Positions 34,526 to 43,610 of a stretch of DNA of 64,000 bases are shown piece after piece. The position numbers and the translations under genes are program-made. The notes under the pieces are model-generated. The model worked only from the letters and a program-made list of their open reading frames with translations. It did no database searches and was not told where the DNA came from. Positions within the stretch are counted from its first letter, which is position 1, and each line of letters starts with the position of its first letter. The stretch covers positions 1,178,001 to 1,242,000 of the forward strand of contig CAVTWY010000002.1 of assembly GCA_963738575.1 (NCBI GenBank), written 5' to 3'. The DNA comes from CAVTWY01 sp963738575 (lineage in GTDB: Bacteria > Pseudomonadota > Gammaproteobacteria > Burkholderiales > Burkholderiaceae_C).

Positions 34526-35560
34526 TCAAACCACCACCGGTTCGGGCTCCAAACGAATGCCAAAACGGCCGTAGACGCTTTCTTGAATGGCCCGCGCCAA
34601 GGTGACCAACTCAGCGCCGCTGGCGCCGCCCCGATTCACCAACACCAACGAATGCTTCTCGTACACACCAGCCTGGCCGATGGACTTTCCCTTCCAGCCA
34701 CAAGCGTCAATCAGCCAACCGGCTGCCAGCTTGATGCTGCCGTCAGGCATGGGGTAATGCACCACCTCGGGGTCGCGGGCGATGATGTCGCGGCACTGCG
34801 CTTCGGTGACCACCGGGTTTTTGAAAAAGCTGCCAGCATTGCCGATCACAGCCGGGTCGGGCAGTTTGGCCCGGCGAATGGCACAGACCCAATCAAAGAT
34901 CAGTTTCGCGTCGGGTGTTGCGTTGCCACCCTCGGCCACCTTTCGCGCCAAATCGAGGTAGCCCAACACGGGTTGCCACGGTCGCGGCAGGGCAAATCGA
35001 ACGCGTGTGATCACACTCTTGCCCGCCAACTCGTGCTTAAAAACGCTGTCGCGGTAAGCAAACCGGCACATCCCGGCGTCCATCGTTACCGTGCGCCCAG
35101 TCATCAAGTCCACCGCGTCCAGCGAGTGGAAACGCTCGCGAAGCTCCACCCCATAGGCGCCGATGTTTTGCACGGGTGTCGCGCCCACCGTTCCGGGGAT
35201 CAGGGCCAGGTTCTCAAGCCCTGGCAAGCCCTGCGCCAGCGACCAAGCCACCACGTCGTGCCACCCCTCACCCGCGCCGGCTTCGACAACCCAGGCGTTG
35301 TCGGTGGTGGCCAACAGGCGGCAACCTTTGACCTCGACCTTGATCACAACCGATTGCAGGTCGCGAGACAGCAAAAGGTTGCTGCCGCCCCCCAAAATGA
35401 ACTTAGGGGCCAAACCCCATTGCGGGTGGTCGACCACCCGGCGAACGTCGGCGTCGCTTTCTACGCGAACCAATGTGGCCGCCACGGCGGGCACACCAAA
35501 GGTGTTGAGCGTGCGCAGATTCACATTGCGCTCGACTTTGAGGGGGGTGGGTGCAGTCAC
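34526..35560 (-). CDS. murB: UDP-N-acetylmuramate dehydrogenase
   Basis: From the GTG at 35560 the protein has 344 residues. The FAD-binding domain shows VNLRTLNTFGVPAVAATLVR, LGGGSNLL and GTVGATPVQNIGAYGVEL. The active-site region SFFKNPVVTEAQ is present, with the C-terminal AGWLIDACGWKGKSIGQAGV and HSLVLVN. It reduces UDP-GlcNAc-enolpyruvate in peptidoglycan synthesis. The GTG is chosen because it leaves a 44-base divergent gap to yajQ; a longer reading would overlap that gene. It is type I, the E. coli form. Confidence 0.94.
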   Translation of the reverse strand: MTAPTPLKVERNVNLRTLNTFGVPAVAATLVRVESDADVRRVVDHPQWGLAPKFILGGGSNLLLSRDLQSVVIKVEVKGCRLLATTDNAWVVEAGAGEGWHDVVAWSLAQGLPGLENLALIPGTVGATPVQNIGAYGVELRERFHSLDAVDLMTGRTVTMDAGMCRFAYRDSVFKHELAGKSVITRVRFALPRPWQPVLGYLDLARKVAEGGNATPDAKLIFDWVCAIRRAKLPDPAVIGNAGSFFKNPVVTEAQCRDIIARDPEVVHYPMPDGSIKLAAGWLIDACGWKGKSIGQAGVYEKHSLVLVNRGGASGAELVTLARAIQESVYGRFGIRLEPEPVVV

Positions 35561-35604
35561 AGTGGCACAATTTTCGCTGATGATCGTCAACAGAAAGAAA
35601 CACC

Positions 35605-36108
35605 ATGCCAAGCTTTGATGTCGTTCTAGAGCCCAATCTTGTTGAAATCCGCAACGCGGTCGAGCAATGCAACAAAGAAATCGGCACCCGATTTGACTTC
35701 AAGGGGTCATCGTCCAAGGTGGAATTTACCGACAAGGGTGCCACCGACCGCCACATCACCTTGTTTGCCGACAGCGAGTTTCAAATCGGCCAGGTGCGCG
35801 ACATCCTCCATGCCAAACTCACCAAGCGCAGCGTCGACATCCGCTTCTTGGACGCCAGCGCCAAGATTGAGACCATTGGCGGCGACAAGGCCAAACACAA
35901 AATCGTCGTCAAGACAGGCATCAACAGCGAGCTTGGCAAAAAGATTCAAACCCTCATCAAGCAGAGCAAGGTCAAAGTGCAAGCCGCCATCCAAGGCGAC
36001 GCGGTGCGCGTCACGGGCGGCAAGCGGGACGATTTACAAATGGCCATCGCGATGATCAAAGCCGAGGTGACTGATCAGCCCGTTGCCTTTGACAACTTCA
36101 GGGACTGA
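35605..36108 (+). CDS. yajQ: YajQ family nucleotide/cyclic-di-GMP-binding protein
   Basis: The 167-residue protein matches YajQ end to end: MPSFDVVLEPNLVEIRNAVE, NKEIGTRFDFKGSSSKVEF, and the C-terminal VQAAIQGDAVRVTGGKRDDL. The family binds nucleic acids and, in some Proteobacteria, cyclic di-GMP. It is divergent from murB and is followed two bases later by a secreted protease gene. Confidence 0.94.
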   Translation: MPSFDVVLEPNLVEIRNAVEQCNKEIGTRFDFKGSSSKVEFTDKGATDRHITLFADSEFQIGQVRDILHAKLTKRSVDIRFLDASAKIETIGGDKAKHKIVVKTGINSELGKKIQTLIKQSKVKVQAAIQGDAVRVTGGKRDDLQMAIAMIKAEVTDQPVAFDNFRD

Positions 36109-36109
36109 C

Positions 36110-36751
36110 TTGCGGCCGTCGCTTTTCTTGCTGGCATGGTCGCTGGCGTCCACAACGCCCTCAGCCCATGCGCAAAGCGTTACGCTCGGTGGTGTGATGG
36201 GACGTCAGGCCATGCTCTTGATAGACGGCCAGTCGCGGGTGGTGCCTGCCGGGGGCAACGTCGACGGTGTACGCGTGTTGGCCGTTCATGATGCATCGGT
36301 TGATGTGGAGATCGGAGGCAAGCGCCAGCGTCTGGTCGTGGGTGAAAAGCCCATCCACCAATCACCCAAGGGCAACCGCGCAGGCGGCCAATCCATCGTG
36401 CTGCCTGTGGGGCCGGGTGGCCACTTTACCGCGCAGGGTGCCGTCAACGGCAAGCCCATGACGTTTTTGGTGGACACGGGCGCCACCAGTGTGTCAATGG
36501 GCTACGTGCAGGCCGTGTACGCAGGGATCGACATGTCTCAGGCTAAAAACGGCATGGCCAGCACCGCCAACGGCACCATTGCCGTCAAGTCGGTGATGCT
36601 CAAGTCGGTGCGCGTCAACGACGTTGAAATCTTCAACGTCGAAGCCTTGATCGTGCCCCATGCCATGGAGCATGCGCTGCTGGGCAACAGCTTCTTGTCG
36701 CGCTTTTCGATGGTGCGTCACAGCGACGTGATGCACCTGACCAAGCGTTGA
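36110..36751 (+). CDS. Secreted retropepsin-like aspartic protease (TIGR02281 type)
   Basis: The TTG at 36110, with AGGGA six bases upstream, gives a 213-residue protein with a signal peptide (SLFLLAWSLASTTPSAHAQS). A single-DTG retropepsin domain follows with the active site MTFLVDTGATSVSMG, and then LLGNSFLSRFSM. One DTG per chain implies a dimeric enzyme. An upstream TTG at 36083 lies inside yajQ. Substrates in the periplasm are unknown. Confidence 0.85.
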   Translation: MRPSLFLLAWSLASTTPSAHAQSVTLGGVMGRQAMLLIDGQSRVVPAGGNVDGVRVLAVHDASVDVEIGGKRQRLVVGEKPIHQSPKGNRAGGQSIVLPVGPGGHFTAQGAVNGKPMTFLVDTGATSVSMGYVQAVYAGIDMSQAKNGMASTANGTIAVKSVMLKSVRVNDVEIFNVEALIVPHAMEHALLGNSFLSRFSMVRHSDVMHLTKR

Positions 36752-36769
36752 GCCAAAAACCCTAACGCT

Positions 36770-38158
36770 TTACCGTGGTGGCACGCGAGCGCTGAGGCTG
36801 GCGGCCAGGTACTGCGGCAACACCCGACACCCCGCCCCCCAGCGGGCCTCGTGGGATTTGCAGCCCTGGGCCACCGACGCACCTGAGGGCACCTCCCCTT
36901 TGGCCACCCAACGCTCCAACCCGTCCATCAGCGCGGGGTACATCGCGTCGCTAAGGTAGCTGTGGTTGCCGTCGCTGGTAAACACCTGCGCCAGCCGCGC
37001 CTCGCTGCCACCACGCGTCATCGTTTCGCGAAAGGCCGACTCCAACTCGACAAAGGCGGTGGCATCTTGGGTGCCGTGAACGGTTAGAACCGGCACTGGA
37101 ATGCGCCCCGTCAAGTCGGCATCTTCGGCCAGCCGTGCCACGCCACGGGGGTCAGCACTGTACCGAAGCACCTTGCGATTCAAGGCAACGTCATCACTTG
37201 AACCGCGGTACTGCACCAAGTCATTGGCGAAGGGGTTCAAGCCACCTGTGCGCGTTTTGATGATGTTCTGGAAATGCCACGTTGCCCAGGAAAGATGCCC
37301 TGCCACTGACGATTCAGGGATGCGAATCACGTCGACGATGGTTTTAAGGTTGGCAGCCTGCGCTGGCGTGCGCTGCGCCGCTGGCTTGTCAACGCCCAAA
37401 CACTCGCCTACGCGCGCGTTCAGCTCGGCGCGCGTCAATTTGGCGTTGTCTGGCAGGCCCATCCAAAGTGGGTACTGCGGCTCAGACGGTGCCGGGTGGT
37501 TGTTGCACAGGGCTTGGTACACCACCCGCAGGTCCAGCCTGAAGTTGTACGATTGTGTGGCCCCCGCTAACACGCCCGCCGACAGCAGCACGCCATCGTA
37601 GGGGCCGTGGGGGGTGGCATGGCGTTCGGCCGTCTTGGCCGCCACGCTGGCGCCCCACGATTGCCCATGCAGCCACGTGCGCTTGGGCTTGCCAAACTGC
37701 TGCACAAAGAGTTGCCGCACCCGTTCGGTGTCGTCGGCAGCACTGGTCACGGCCACACCAGGCACGCGAAAGACCGAGGCGGCAAAGGCGTAGCCGGTGC
37801 GTGGCCAGATGGACCAGCGGATCAAATCTTCGGTGGCACGCTCTGCCTTGATCTCAAGGGGGGGGCCGCCATGGGCATGCACGATCAGCGCACCGTTCCA
37901 GGGCTGGGGCATGGCAAAGATAACGTGCGCCCCTGCAGCGTCTTGCCCACGGTAGCAGGTCGTGGTGGCGTCAAGCCCTTTGGGACAGGTTGACCGTTGC
38001 ACGTCGGCCCGCCCCACGGTGGCAGGGACGGTGGTACCCGTGGACGCCGTGGGGGTGGTGCCGTCGCGCGCACAACTTGCCAATCCTGCTGCCACCAACA
38101 GCCAAACACCCACACGGAGCAAAAAGTACAGAGGTGGCATGGTGGGCTCGGTTTTCAT
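36770..38158 (-). CDS. Alpha/beta hydrolase lipoprotein
   Basis: The 462-residue protein has a lipoprotein signal with lipobox LASC. It then has an alpha/beta-hydrolase fold with HAHGG oxyanion region, the nucleophile elbow LHGQSWGASVA, acid candidate VHGTQDATAF, and His in SDGNHSYLSDAM. Six or more Cys residues in the mature part suggest disulfides. It is reminiscent of secreted acyl esterases, but the substrate is unknown. It is convergent with the protease gene. Confidence 0.82.
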   Translation of the reverse strand: MKTEPTMPPLYFLLRVGVWLLVAAGLASCARDGTTPTASTGTTVPATVGRADVQRSTCPKGLDATTTCYRGQDAAGAHVIFAMPQPWNGALIVHAHGGPPLEIKAERATEDLIRWSIWPRTGYAFAASVFRVPGVAVTSAADDTERVRQLFVQQFGKPKRTWLHGQSWGASVAAKTAERHATPHGPYDGVLLSAGVLAGATQSYNFRLDLRVVYQALCNNHPAPSEPQYPLWMGLPDNAKLTRAELNARVGECLGVDKPAAQRTPAQAANLKTIVDVIRIPESSVAGHLSWATWHFQNIIKTRTGGLNPFANDLVQYRGSSDDVALNRKVLRYSADPRGVARLAEDADLTGRIPVPVLTVHGTQDATAFVELESAFRETMTRGGSEARLAQVFTSDGNHSYLSDAMYPALMDGLERWVAKGEVPSGASVAQGCKSHEARWGAGCRVLPQYLAASLSARVPPR

Positions 38159-38270
38159 GGGCCCCGGAGAATCGCATGCCGTGCCTCATGGCGTCAATGC
38201 ACTGCGTTGCGCCAACGCGAAGACCGGCAACAGCTCGTATCCAAGGTGCGTCGGCGCGCGCCTTGGCAAC

Positions 38271-39080
38271 TCAATTTCTTTCGATGCGGGCGTACGCCGA
38301 GTGGTTGTGAATCGACTCGAAATTCTCGACGTCAACGCGGTAGCGACCCACGCGACCATCGGCATTCAACGCCAGGGCCACGTCACGCACCAGGTCCTCA
38401 ACGAACTTGGGGTTTTCGTAAGCATGCTCGGTGATCCACTTTTCGTCTGGGCGCTTGAGCAGTGACCAAACCTCACTGGATGCGTTGGTCTCGGCAAATC
38501 GAACGAGCTCTTTCCAACCGATGGCGGCCTTGGGCTCGACACAAATAGTGACCAGCGATCGCTGGTTGTGGGCACCGTAGTCGGAGATCTCTTTGGAGCA
38601 GGGGCACAGGCTCTTGACGGGCACGCCCACCTCGGCCCAAACGGTGATGGCGCCTGCGCGGGCTTCGGCAATCAGCCGGGCGCTGTAGTCGAGCATGCTG
38701 CGGGTCCCTGTCACGGGGGCGCGTTTTTCGAGAAAGAACGTGAAACTGGCTTCGATGCGCCCTTCGTCGGCACCCAGGCGATGCAGCATGTCGGCCATGC
38801 GCTCGCGCATCACGTCAACATCAAACGGTGCGGCCGTGGGCTCGTTGGCGTCGTTGAGCCATGCCACAAAGCGTGACATGTGCGTACCCTTGCGCTCGGC
38901 GGGCAACGCCACATCCAGCGCCCACTGGGCCTGCACGGTCTGCACGCCATGGTCCAGCTTGACAGTCAGTGGGTAGCGCACGTCTTTGATGCCCACGCGC
39001 TGGATCGCCAAGTGGCGCTCGTCGCGAGAGCTTTGTGTGTCAGGAATGGGCACCGAAGTGCTGGTTTGGGTCATGGACAA
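38271..39080 (-). CDS. folE2: GTP cyclohydrolase FolE2 (type IB)
   Basis: The 269-residue protein matches FolE2 (COG1469). The catalytic Cys is probably in PVKSLCPCSKEISDYGAHNQ. Other family segments are TVQAQWALDVALPAERKGTH, VTGTRSMLDYSARLIAE, and ENFESIHNHSAYARIE. It converts GTP to dihydroneopterin triphosphate, the first folate step, and does not require zinc. It is 45 bases after dxs on the same strand, probably in one operon. Confidence 0.94.
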   Translation of the reverse strand: MSMTQTSTSVPIPDTQSSRDERHLAIQRVGIKDVRYPLTVKLDHGVQTVQAQWALDVALPAERKGTHMSRFVAWLNDANEPTAAPFDVDVMRERMADMLHRLGADEGRIEASFTFFLEKRAPVTGTRSMLDYSARLIAEARAGAITVWAEVGVPVKSLCPCSKEISDYGAHNQRSLVTICVEPKAAIGWKELVRFAETNASSEVWSLLKRPDEKWITEHAYENPKFVEDLVRDVALALNADGRVGRYRVDVENFESIHNHSAYARIERN

Positions 39081-39125
39081 GCAAACGTTGGCGTGGGTGT
39101 CAGGCTGGCGCTGGCGCGCAACCGT

Positions 39126-41036
39126 CTAACTGTTGGACGCAACCAGCGACGGGCGAGTGCCAAATCGCGCCAACACCGACTGTTCGATCCCCGTAGCGTC
39201 AAGCCCCACCAGAGCGTGCAGTTTGACGGGGTCACCGTGCTCGATGAATTCATCGGGTAGCCCCAAGTTGAGGACGGGTACCAACAAGCCATGCGCTTGC
39301 AAAACCTCGAGCACGGCGGAGCCGGCACCTCCACGAACACAGCCGTCTTCGACCGTGACCAGCGCGTCGTGGGTGTTGGCCATGTCGGCCACCATGGCTT
39401 CGTCAATGGGCTTGGCAAAGCGCATGTCAACGACCGTGGCGTCCAAACGCCCTGCCGCCGCCAACGCTGCGTGAACCAAGGTGCCGAACCCCAAGATGGC
39501 GATGCGGGTGCCGCGCCCTTTGGTGATGGCGCTTGAGCGACGGATGACCGCGCGGCCCCACGGCCACTCTTCGAACGTCGACTCCACCGTGGCACCCACA
39601 CCGTTGCCTCGGGGGTAGCGCACGGCCGCGACGTGATTGCGGCGGTAGGCCGTTGTCAGAGCACGACGACACTCGGCCTCGTCCGAAGGCGTGAGGATCC
39701 CCATGTGGGGGATGCAACGCAAAAAAGCGATGTCAAAAGCCCCGCAGTGCGTGGCGCCGTCGGCGCCCACAATGCCAGCCCGGTCCAGCGCCAGCATCAC
39801 GGGCAAGTTTTGAATGGCCACGTCGTGAATGAGTTGGTCGTAGCCTCGTTGCAAAAAGGTGCTGTAAATGGCGACGACGGGTTTGAGACCCTCGCAGGCA
39901 AGACCAGCCGCAAACGTGATGGCGTGTTGCTCGGCAATGGCGACATCGTGGTAGCGCTGCGGAAAGCGCTGGTGAAACTCGACCATGCCCGAGCCCTCAC
40001 GCATCGCCGGCGTGATGCCCACCAGCTTGGGGTCGGCCTGAGCCATGTCACAAAGCCACTGCCCGAACACCTGCGTGAAGGTGAGTTTGGGCGGCGTGGC
40101 TGGTTTGACGATGCCAATGGCGGGATCGAACTTGCCTGGCCCGTGGTAATTGACAGGGTCGGCTTCGGCCAGTTTGTAGCCAAAGCCTTTTTTAGTCACC
40201 ACGTGCAAAAACTGCGGGCCCTTTTTGTCACGCAGGTTTTCGAGCGTCGGTATCAAGGCATCCAAGTCGTGGCCGTCTATCGGCCCCACGTAGGTGAACC
40301 CGAATTCTTCAAAGATGGTGCCAGGCACCACCATGCCTTTGGCATGCTCTTCAAAGCGCTTGGCAAACTCGAACAGCGGCGGTGCGCCGCGCAAGACGTT
40401 CTTGGCGCCCTCGCGAGCGGCGGCGTAAAACCGCCCGCTCATCAAACGTGCAAGGTACTTGTTGAGCGCACCCACAGGGGGGCTGATCGACATGTCGTTG
40501 TCGTTGAGCACCACCAACATGTCGCCCAGCAAACCGCCGTGCGACACCCCAGCATTGTTGAGCGCTTCGAAGGCCATGCCGGCCGTCATGGCGCCGTCAC
40601 CAATAACCGCCACAGCGCGTCGTGATTCGCCTTTGATTTTTGCGGCCATCGCCATGCCATGCGCAGCCGAAATCGACGTGGAACTGTGCGCCGTGCCAAA
40701 GCAGTCGTACTCACTCTCTTCGCGGCGCGGGAAGCCGCTGATGCCGCCCAGCTGCTTCAGGGTGCCCATGCGGTCGCGGCGGCCCGTCAAAATTTTGTGT
40801 GGGTAGGTTTGATGACCCACGTCCCAAACGATGCGGTCATGGGGTGTGTCAAAAACGTAGTGCAGCGCCACCGTCAGCTCAACCGTGCCCAAGTTGCTGG
40901 ACAAGTGCCCCCCGGTGCGAGACACGCTGTCCAGGACGAAAGCCCGCAGTTCGGTGGCCAATGTATCCAACTCAGCACGCGAGAGCCGCCGCACGTCAGC
41001 AGGCGAGTCGATGCGTTCCAGCAGGGTTTTGCTCAT
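39126..41036 (-). CDS. dxs: 1-deoxy-D-xylulose-5-phosphate synthase
   Basis: The 636-residue enzyme has the N-terminal GGHLSSNLGTVELTVALHYV, the thiamine-diphosphate motif VIGDGAMTAGMAFEALNNAG with its downstream NDN, and the C-terminal transketolase half (AIAEQHAITFAAGLACEGLK, DRAGIVGADGATHCGAFDIA). It condenses pyruvate and glyceraldehyde-3-phosphate for isoprenoid, thiamine and pyridoxal synthesis. ATG 41036 is used; a TTG three codons earlier is possible. It follows ispA by about 17 bases. Confidence 0.96.
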   Translation of the reverse strand: MSKTLLERIDSPADVRRLSRAELDTLATELRAFVLDSVSRTGGHLSSNLGTVELTVALHYVFDTPHDRIVWDVGHQTYPHKILTGRRDRMGTLKQLGGISGFPRREESEYDCFGTAHSSTSISAAHGMAMAAKIKGESRRAVAVIGDGAMTAGMAFEALNNAGVSHGGLLGDMLVVLNDNDMSISPPVGALNKYLARLMSGRFYAAAREGAKNVLRGAPPLFEFAKRFEEHAKGMVVPGTIFEEFGFTYVGPIDGHDLDALIPTLENLRDKKGPQFLHVVTKKGFGYKLAEADPVNYHGPGKFDPAIGIVKPATPPKLTFTQVFGQWLCDMAQADPKLVGITPAMREGSGMVEFHQRFPQRYHDVAIAEQHAITFAAGLACEGLKPVVAIYSTFLQRGYDQLIHDVAIQNLPVMLALDRAGIVGADGATHCGAFDIAFLRCIPHMGILTPSDEAECRRALTTAYRRNHVAAVRYPRGNGVGATVESTFEEWPWGRAVIRRSSAITKGRGTRIAILGFGTLVHAALAAAGRLDATVVDMRFAKPIDEAMVADMANTHDALVTVEDGCVRGGAGSAVLEVLQAHGLLVPVLNLGLPDEFIEHGDPVKLHALVGLDATGIEQSVLARFGTRPSLVASNS

Positions 41037-41053
41037 GGTGGTCAATTCTCGGG

Positions 41054-41941
41054 CTAATTATCGCGGCTGACGATGCGGTCGGCCAGCAACCCGAGCCGCG
41101 CGGTGTCTGGCACCTTGGCACGGGCAAGCGCTGCGTGTGCTTGTGCACACAATTGGGTCGCATGGGCTCGGGCAGCGTCCAATCCGAGGACCGAGACATA
41201 GGTTGGCTTGTTGTCGACCTCGTCTTTTCCCGCCGTTTTGCCCAACGTTTCAGCATCTTGCGTGACGTCGAGAATGTCGTCCACCACCTGAAACGCCAGC
41301 CCGATGGCAGCACCGTAATCCGAAAGGGCGGCAAGGACCAGGGGAGACGGTTGGCCGCAAGCCGCCCCCATCATCACGCTGGCTTGAAGCAAAGCGCCTG
41401 TTTTTCGGCGGTGCATGTCACGAAGGGTGGACTCATTGAGGGGCTGTCCAATGCTGGCCAAATCAATGGCCTGCCCGCCCGCCATGCCTTCTTGTCCAGC
41501 CGCCCGTGCCAGCAAGCCACACAAACGCGCCTGCAACGCTGGATCCACGCTGCCGTCAACGGGGGTTAGCACCTCAAACGCCAGCGCCTGCATGGCGTCG
41601 CCCGCCAGCATGGCCTGCGCGTCACCATAAACCACATGCACCGTGGGTTTGCCTCGCCGCAGAATGTCGTTGTCCATGCACGGCATGTCGTCATGGACAA
41701 GCGAGTAGGCGTGAATCAACTCAACCGCCACAGCAGCGCGCAATGCAGCACCGTGGTCGCCTTGCACAGCCTCGGCCGTCGCCAACGCCAGCAACGGCCT
41801 CACACGCTTGCCGCCGTCAAGTACACCGTAACGCATGGCCTCGCCCAAACCAGCGGGTGCGTCGCGCGGCACCCAAGCGTCAAGTGCGGCCTCCACAGCC
41901 TGCAGCTCGCTGCTCATCCACGCGTCAAAACCTGACGTCAT
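41054..41941 (-). CDS. ispA: Farnesyl/geranyl diphosphate synthase
   Basis: The 295-residue protein has both aspartate-rich motifs of trans-prenyl diphosphate synthases: SLVHDDMPCMDNDILRRGKP (first) and AFQVVDDILDVT (second), with MRYGVLDGGKRVRPLL at the start. It makes C15 diphosphate from IPP and DMAPP. The ATG at 41941 shares ATGA with the xseB stop. The open frame extends upstream, but that part is antisense-like, out of family, and overlaps xseB. Confidence 0.95.
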   Translation of the reverse strand: MTSGFDAWMSSELQAVEAALDAWVPRDAPAGLGEAMRYGVLDGGKRVRPLLALATAEAVQGDHGAALRAAVAVELIHAYSLVHDDMPCMDNDILRRGKPTVHVVYGDAQAMLAGDAMQALAFEVLTPVDGSVDPALQARLCGLLARAAGQEGMAGGQAIDLASIGQPLNESTLRDMHRRKTGALLQASVMMGAACGQPSPLVLAALSDYGAAIGLAFQVVDDILDVTQDAETLGKTAGKDEVDNKPTYVSVLGLDAARAHATQLCAQAHAALARAKVPDTARLGLLADRIVSRDN

Positions 41942-42195
41942 GCGCTTGGCATCCACGGCTTGAGCTGCCCGTCTTCTAAAACTTTGACCTGGTCTTCCAC
42001 AGCAGCCAGACGGCTTCGGCAAAAAGCCAACAATTCCGCCGCACGGCGGTAACCGTCTAGCAGCTTGTCCAGCGGCAGGGCGGCGTCCTCCATCGACACC
42101 ACCAATTGCTCCAACTCCCGCAACGCTTCTTCGTAGGTTGCCGGCACGGATACTGGCAGTGGTGGTTGCTTGGGATGGGTTGTCACTCGGGGCAT
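41938..42195 (-). CDS. xseB: Exodeoxyribonuclease VII small subunit
   Basis: From the ATG at 42195 the protein has 85 residues, the usual size. It shows TYEEALRELEQLVVSMEDAA, LPLDKLLDGYRRAAELLAFC and SRLAAVEDQVKVL. It is the small subunit of the enzyme that degrades single-stranded DNA. It opens the xseB-ispA-dxs cluster, a common arrangement. Confidence 0.94.
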   Translation of the reverse strand: MPRVTTHPKQPPLPVSVPATYEEALRELEQLVVSMEDAALPLDKLLDGYRRAAELLAFCRSRLAAVEDQVKVLEDGQLKPWMPSA

Positions 42196-42337
42196 GAAAA
42201 GGCAAAAAATGATCGGGTCAAGCATTGTAGTCAGCGAACGCTGACGTACGTTGCCAGAACACACGGCCGAGCGCCCGCAGGGGCTTGTCTGCCCCTGGGT
42301 AGAATCTGCGACCCTTGCGCTACCGTGTCAGCTGGCG

Positions 42338-42394
42338 ATGTGCACGCAATGGACGGGGTGGTGGCGCGGTTGGTTGATGTCCGAGTCCGCCTAA
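42338..42394 (+). CDS. Trp-rich leader peptide, 18 residues
   Basis: The frame encodes MCTQWTGWWRGWLMSESA, four tryptophans in 18 residues, and ends TAA at 42392-42394. The GWWRGW core recalls the Trp-Trp pair of the E. coli trp leader peptide. It lies between a candidate promoter and the Rieske gene, 47 bases upstream of it. The ribosome binding site is weak. A sensor role for charged tRNA-Trp is inference only. Confidence 0.4.
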   Translation: MCTQWTGWWRGWLMSESA

Positions 42395-42409
42395 AAAGCT
42401 AGAACAGCC

Positions 42410-42436
42410 ATGAGGCCCGAGACCTGGGAGGCTTAG
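42410..42436 (+). CDS. Second leader mini-ORF (MRPETWEA)
   Basis: Eight residues, with one Trp, end at TAG 42434-42436, five bases before the Rieske ATG at 42442. The GGGAGG that serves as ribosome binding site of the Rieske gene lies inside this mini-ORF, so ribosomes on it would affect initiation downstream. This could also be a chance frame. Confidence 0.3.
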   Translation: MRPETWEA

Positions 42437-42441
42437 AACAA

Positions 42442-43560
42442 ATGTCGGATTTGAGTGTTTCGCGTCAATCCGCAGGCTCGGGCATGTTGCAACCGTCGAT
42501 TCGCAGCTACTTCGACGAAGCGGCGCTGGCGCTCGAACGGGAGCGCATCTTCAACCCGGCGCCGCGCTACGTTGGGCATGCGTTGTCGGTGCCCCATGTC
42601 GGCGACTACCACGCACTGCCTCAGGAGAGCGAGGGCCGCGTTTTGGTGCGCAACGAAGTCGGCTTGTCGCTGTTGTCCAACGTCTGCCGTCACCGCCAAG
42701 CGGTGATGCTGCAGGGTCGCGGGCACACGCGCAGCAATGTGGTGTGCCCTCTTCATCGCTGGACGTACGACCTGCACGGCCAATTGGTGGGTGCGCCGCA
42801 CTTTCCGCAAGATCCTTGCTTGAACCTTCAACAGTACCCGGTGCAGACTTGGAACGGACTGGTGTTTGAAAACAAGGGCATCGATGTGCAAGCGGGCCTT
42901 GCAGGGATGGACGCGCGCAACGAGTTGAACCTTGACGGCTACGTGCTCGATCGCGTGCACCTGCACGAGTGCCAATACAACTGGAAGACTTTCATTGAGG
43001 TGTACCTCGAGGACTACCACGTGGGCCCGTTTCACCCTGGTTTGGGCAATTTCGTAACTTGCGACGACTTGCGTTGGCAGATGGGCAAGAACTTCTCGGT
43101 GCAAACGGTGGGCGTGGCACGGTCGGGTGGCGAGGCATTGGGCAAAGCGGGTTCACCCATCTATCGACGGTGGCAGGATGCGATCATGGCTTACCAAGGC
43201 GGCAAAGCGCCCTCGCACGGTGCGATCTGGTTAACGCTTTACCCAACAACGATGGTGGAGTGGTACCCCAACACCATCGTGGTATCGAGCCTGGTGCCCC
43301 AAGGCCCACAAAAAACGCTCAATGTCGTCGAGTTCTTTTACCCCGAAGAAATCGCATCGTTCGAGCGCGAGTACGTCGAAGCCCAGCAACTGGCCTACCT
43401 TGAAACATGCGAGGAAGACGATGAAATTGCCCTGCGCATGGACGCCGGGCGCCAAGCGCTCTATGCGCGTGGTGACGAGCAAACGGGCCCGTACCAAAGC
43501 CCCATGGAAGACGGCATGCAGCACTTTCATGAGTGGTACGTCGCCGCAATGACGAATTAA
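42442..43560 (+). CDS. Rieske-type aromatic ring-hydroxylating oxygenase, alpha subunit
   Basis: The 372-residue protein has the Rieske [2Fe-2S] motif in two halves, NVCRHRQAVML and VVCPLHRWTYDLHGQ (CxH and CxxH). The mononuclear iron site is in NWKTFIEVYLEDYHVGPFHP with two His, and an acid further downstream. No small subunit or reductase is nearby, so it belongs to the single-component-like or shared-reductase group. The substrate is unknown. It heads an operon with an exporter and a sulfurtransferase. GGGAGG at 42426-42431 is its ribosome binding site. Confidence 0.9.
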   Translation: MSDLSVSRQSAGSGMLQPSIRSYFDEAALALERERIFNPAPRYVGHALSVPHVGDYHALPQESEGRVLVRNEVGLSLLSNVCRHRQAVMLQGRGHTRSNVVCPLHRWTYDLHGQLVGAPHFPQDPCLNLQQYPVQTWNGLVFENKGIDVQAGLAGMDARNELNLDGYVLDRVHLHECQYNWKTFIEVYLEDYHVGPFHPGLGNFVTCDDLRWQMGKNFSVQTVGVARSGGEALGKAGSPIYRRWQDAIMAYQGGKAPSHGAIWLTLYPTTMVEWYPNTIVVSSLVPQGPQKTLNVVEFFYPEEIASFEREYVEAQQLAYLETCEEDDEIALRMDAGRQALYARGDEQTGPYQSPMEDGMQHFHEWYVAAMTN

Positions 43561-43610
43561 TCGGCTTCGGTCTTCGCCTGCAAGCAGGGGCACCCAGCAC
43601 ACCCCAAAAC

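Larger units (their letters stand above)
42300..42441 (+). promoter_or_regulatory. Promoter -10 box and untranslated leader of the Rieske operon
   Basis: A TAGAAT -10-like hexamer lies at 42300-42305; a good -35 was not found. The following 135 bases precede the Rieske gene and contain two short reading frames described separately. A CAGGGGC-GCCCCTG hairpin (about 42278-42297) lies just before the -10 box. A TW-rich coding signal in a leader suggests attenuation or translational control, but no intrinsic terminator is visible. Confidence 0.4.

Noticed and set aside
39633..40625. A 330-codon plus-strand frame opposite dxs
   Set aside because: Antisense of the intact dxs gene with no recognisable domain.
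41942..42205. In-frame upstream extension of ispA to an ATG at 42205
   Set aside because: It overlaps xseB, is rich in Arg/Gly without family similarity, and the ATGA overlap at 41938-41941 gives the expected start.
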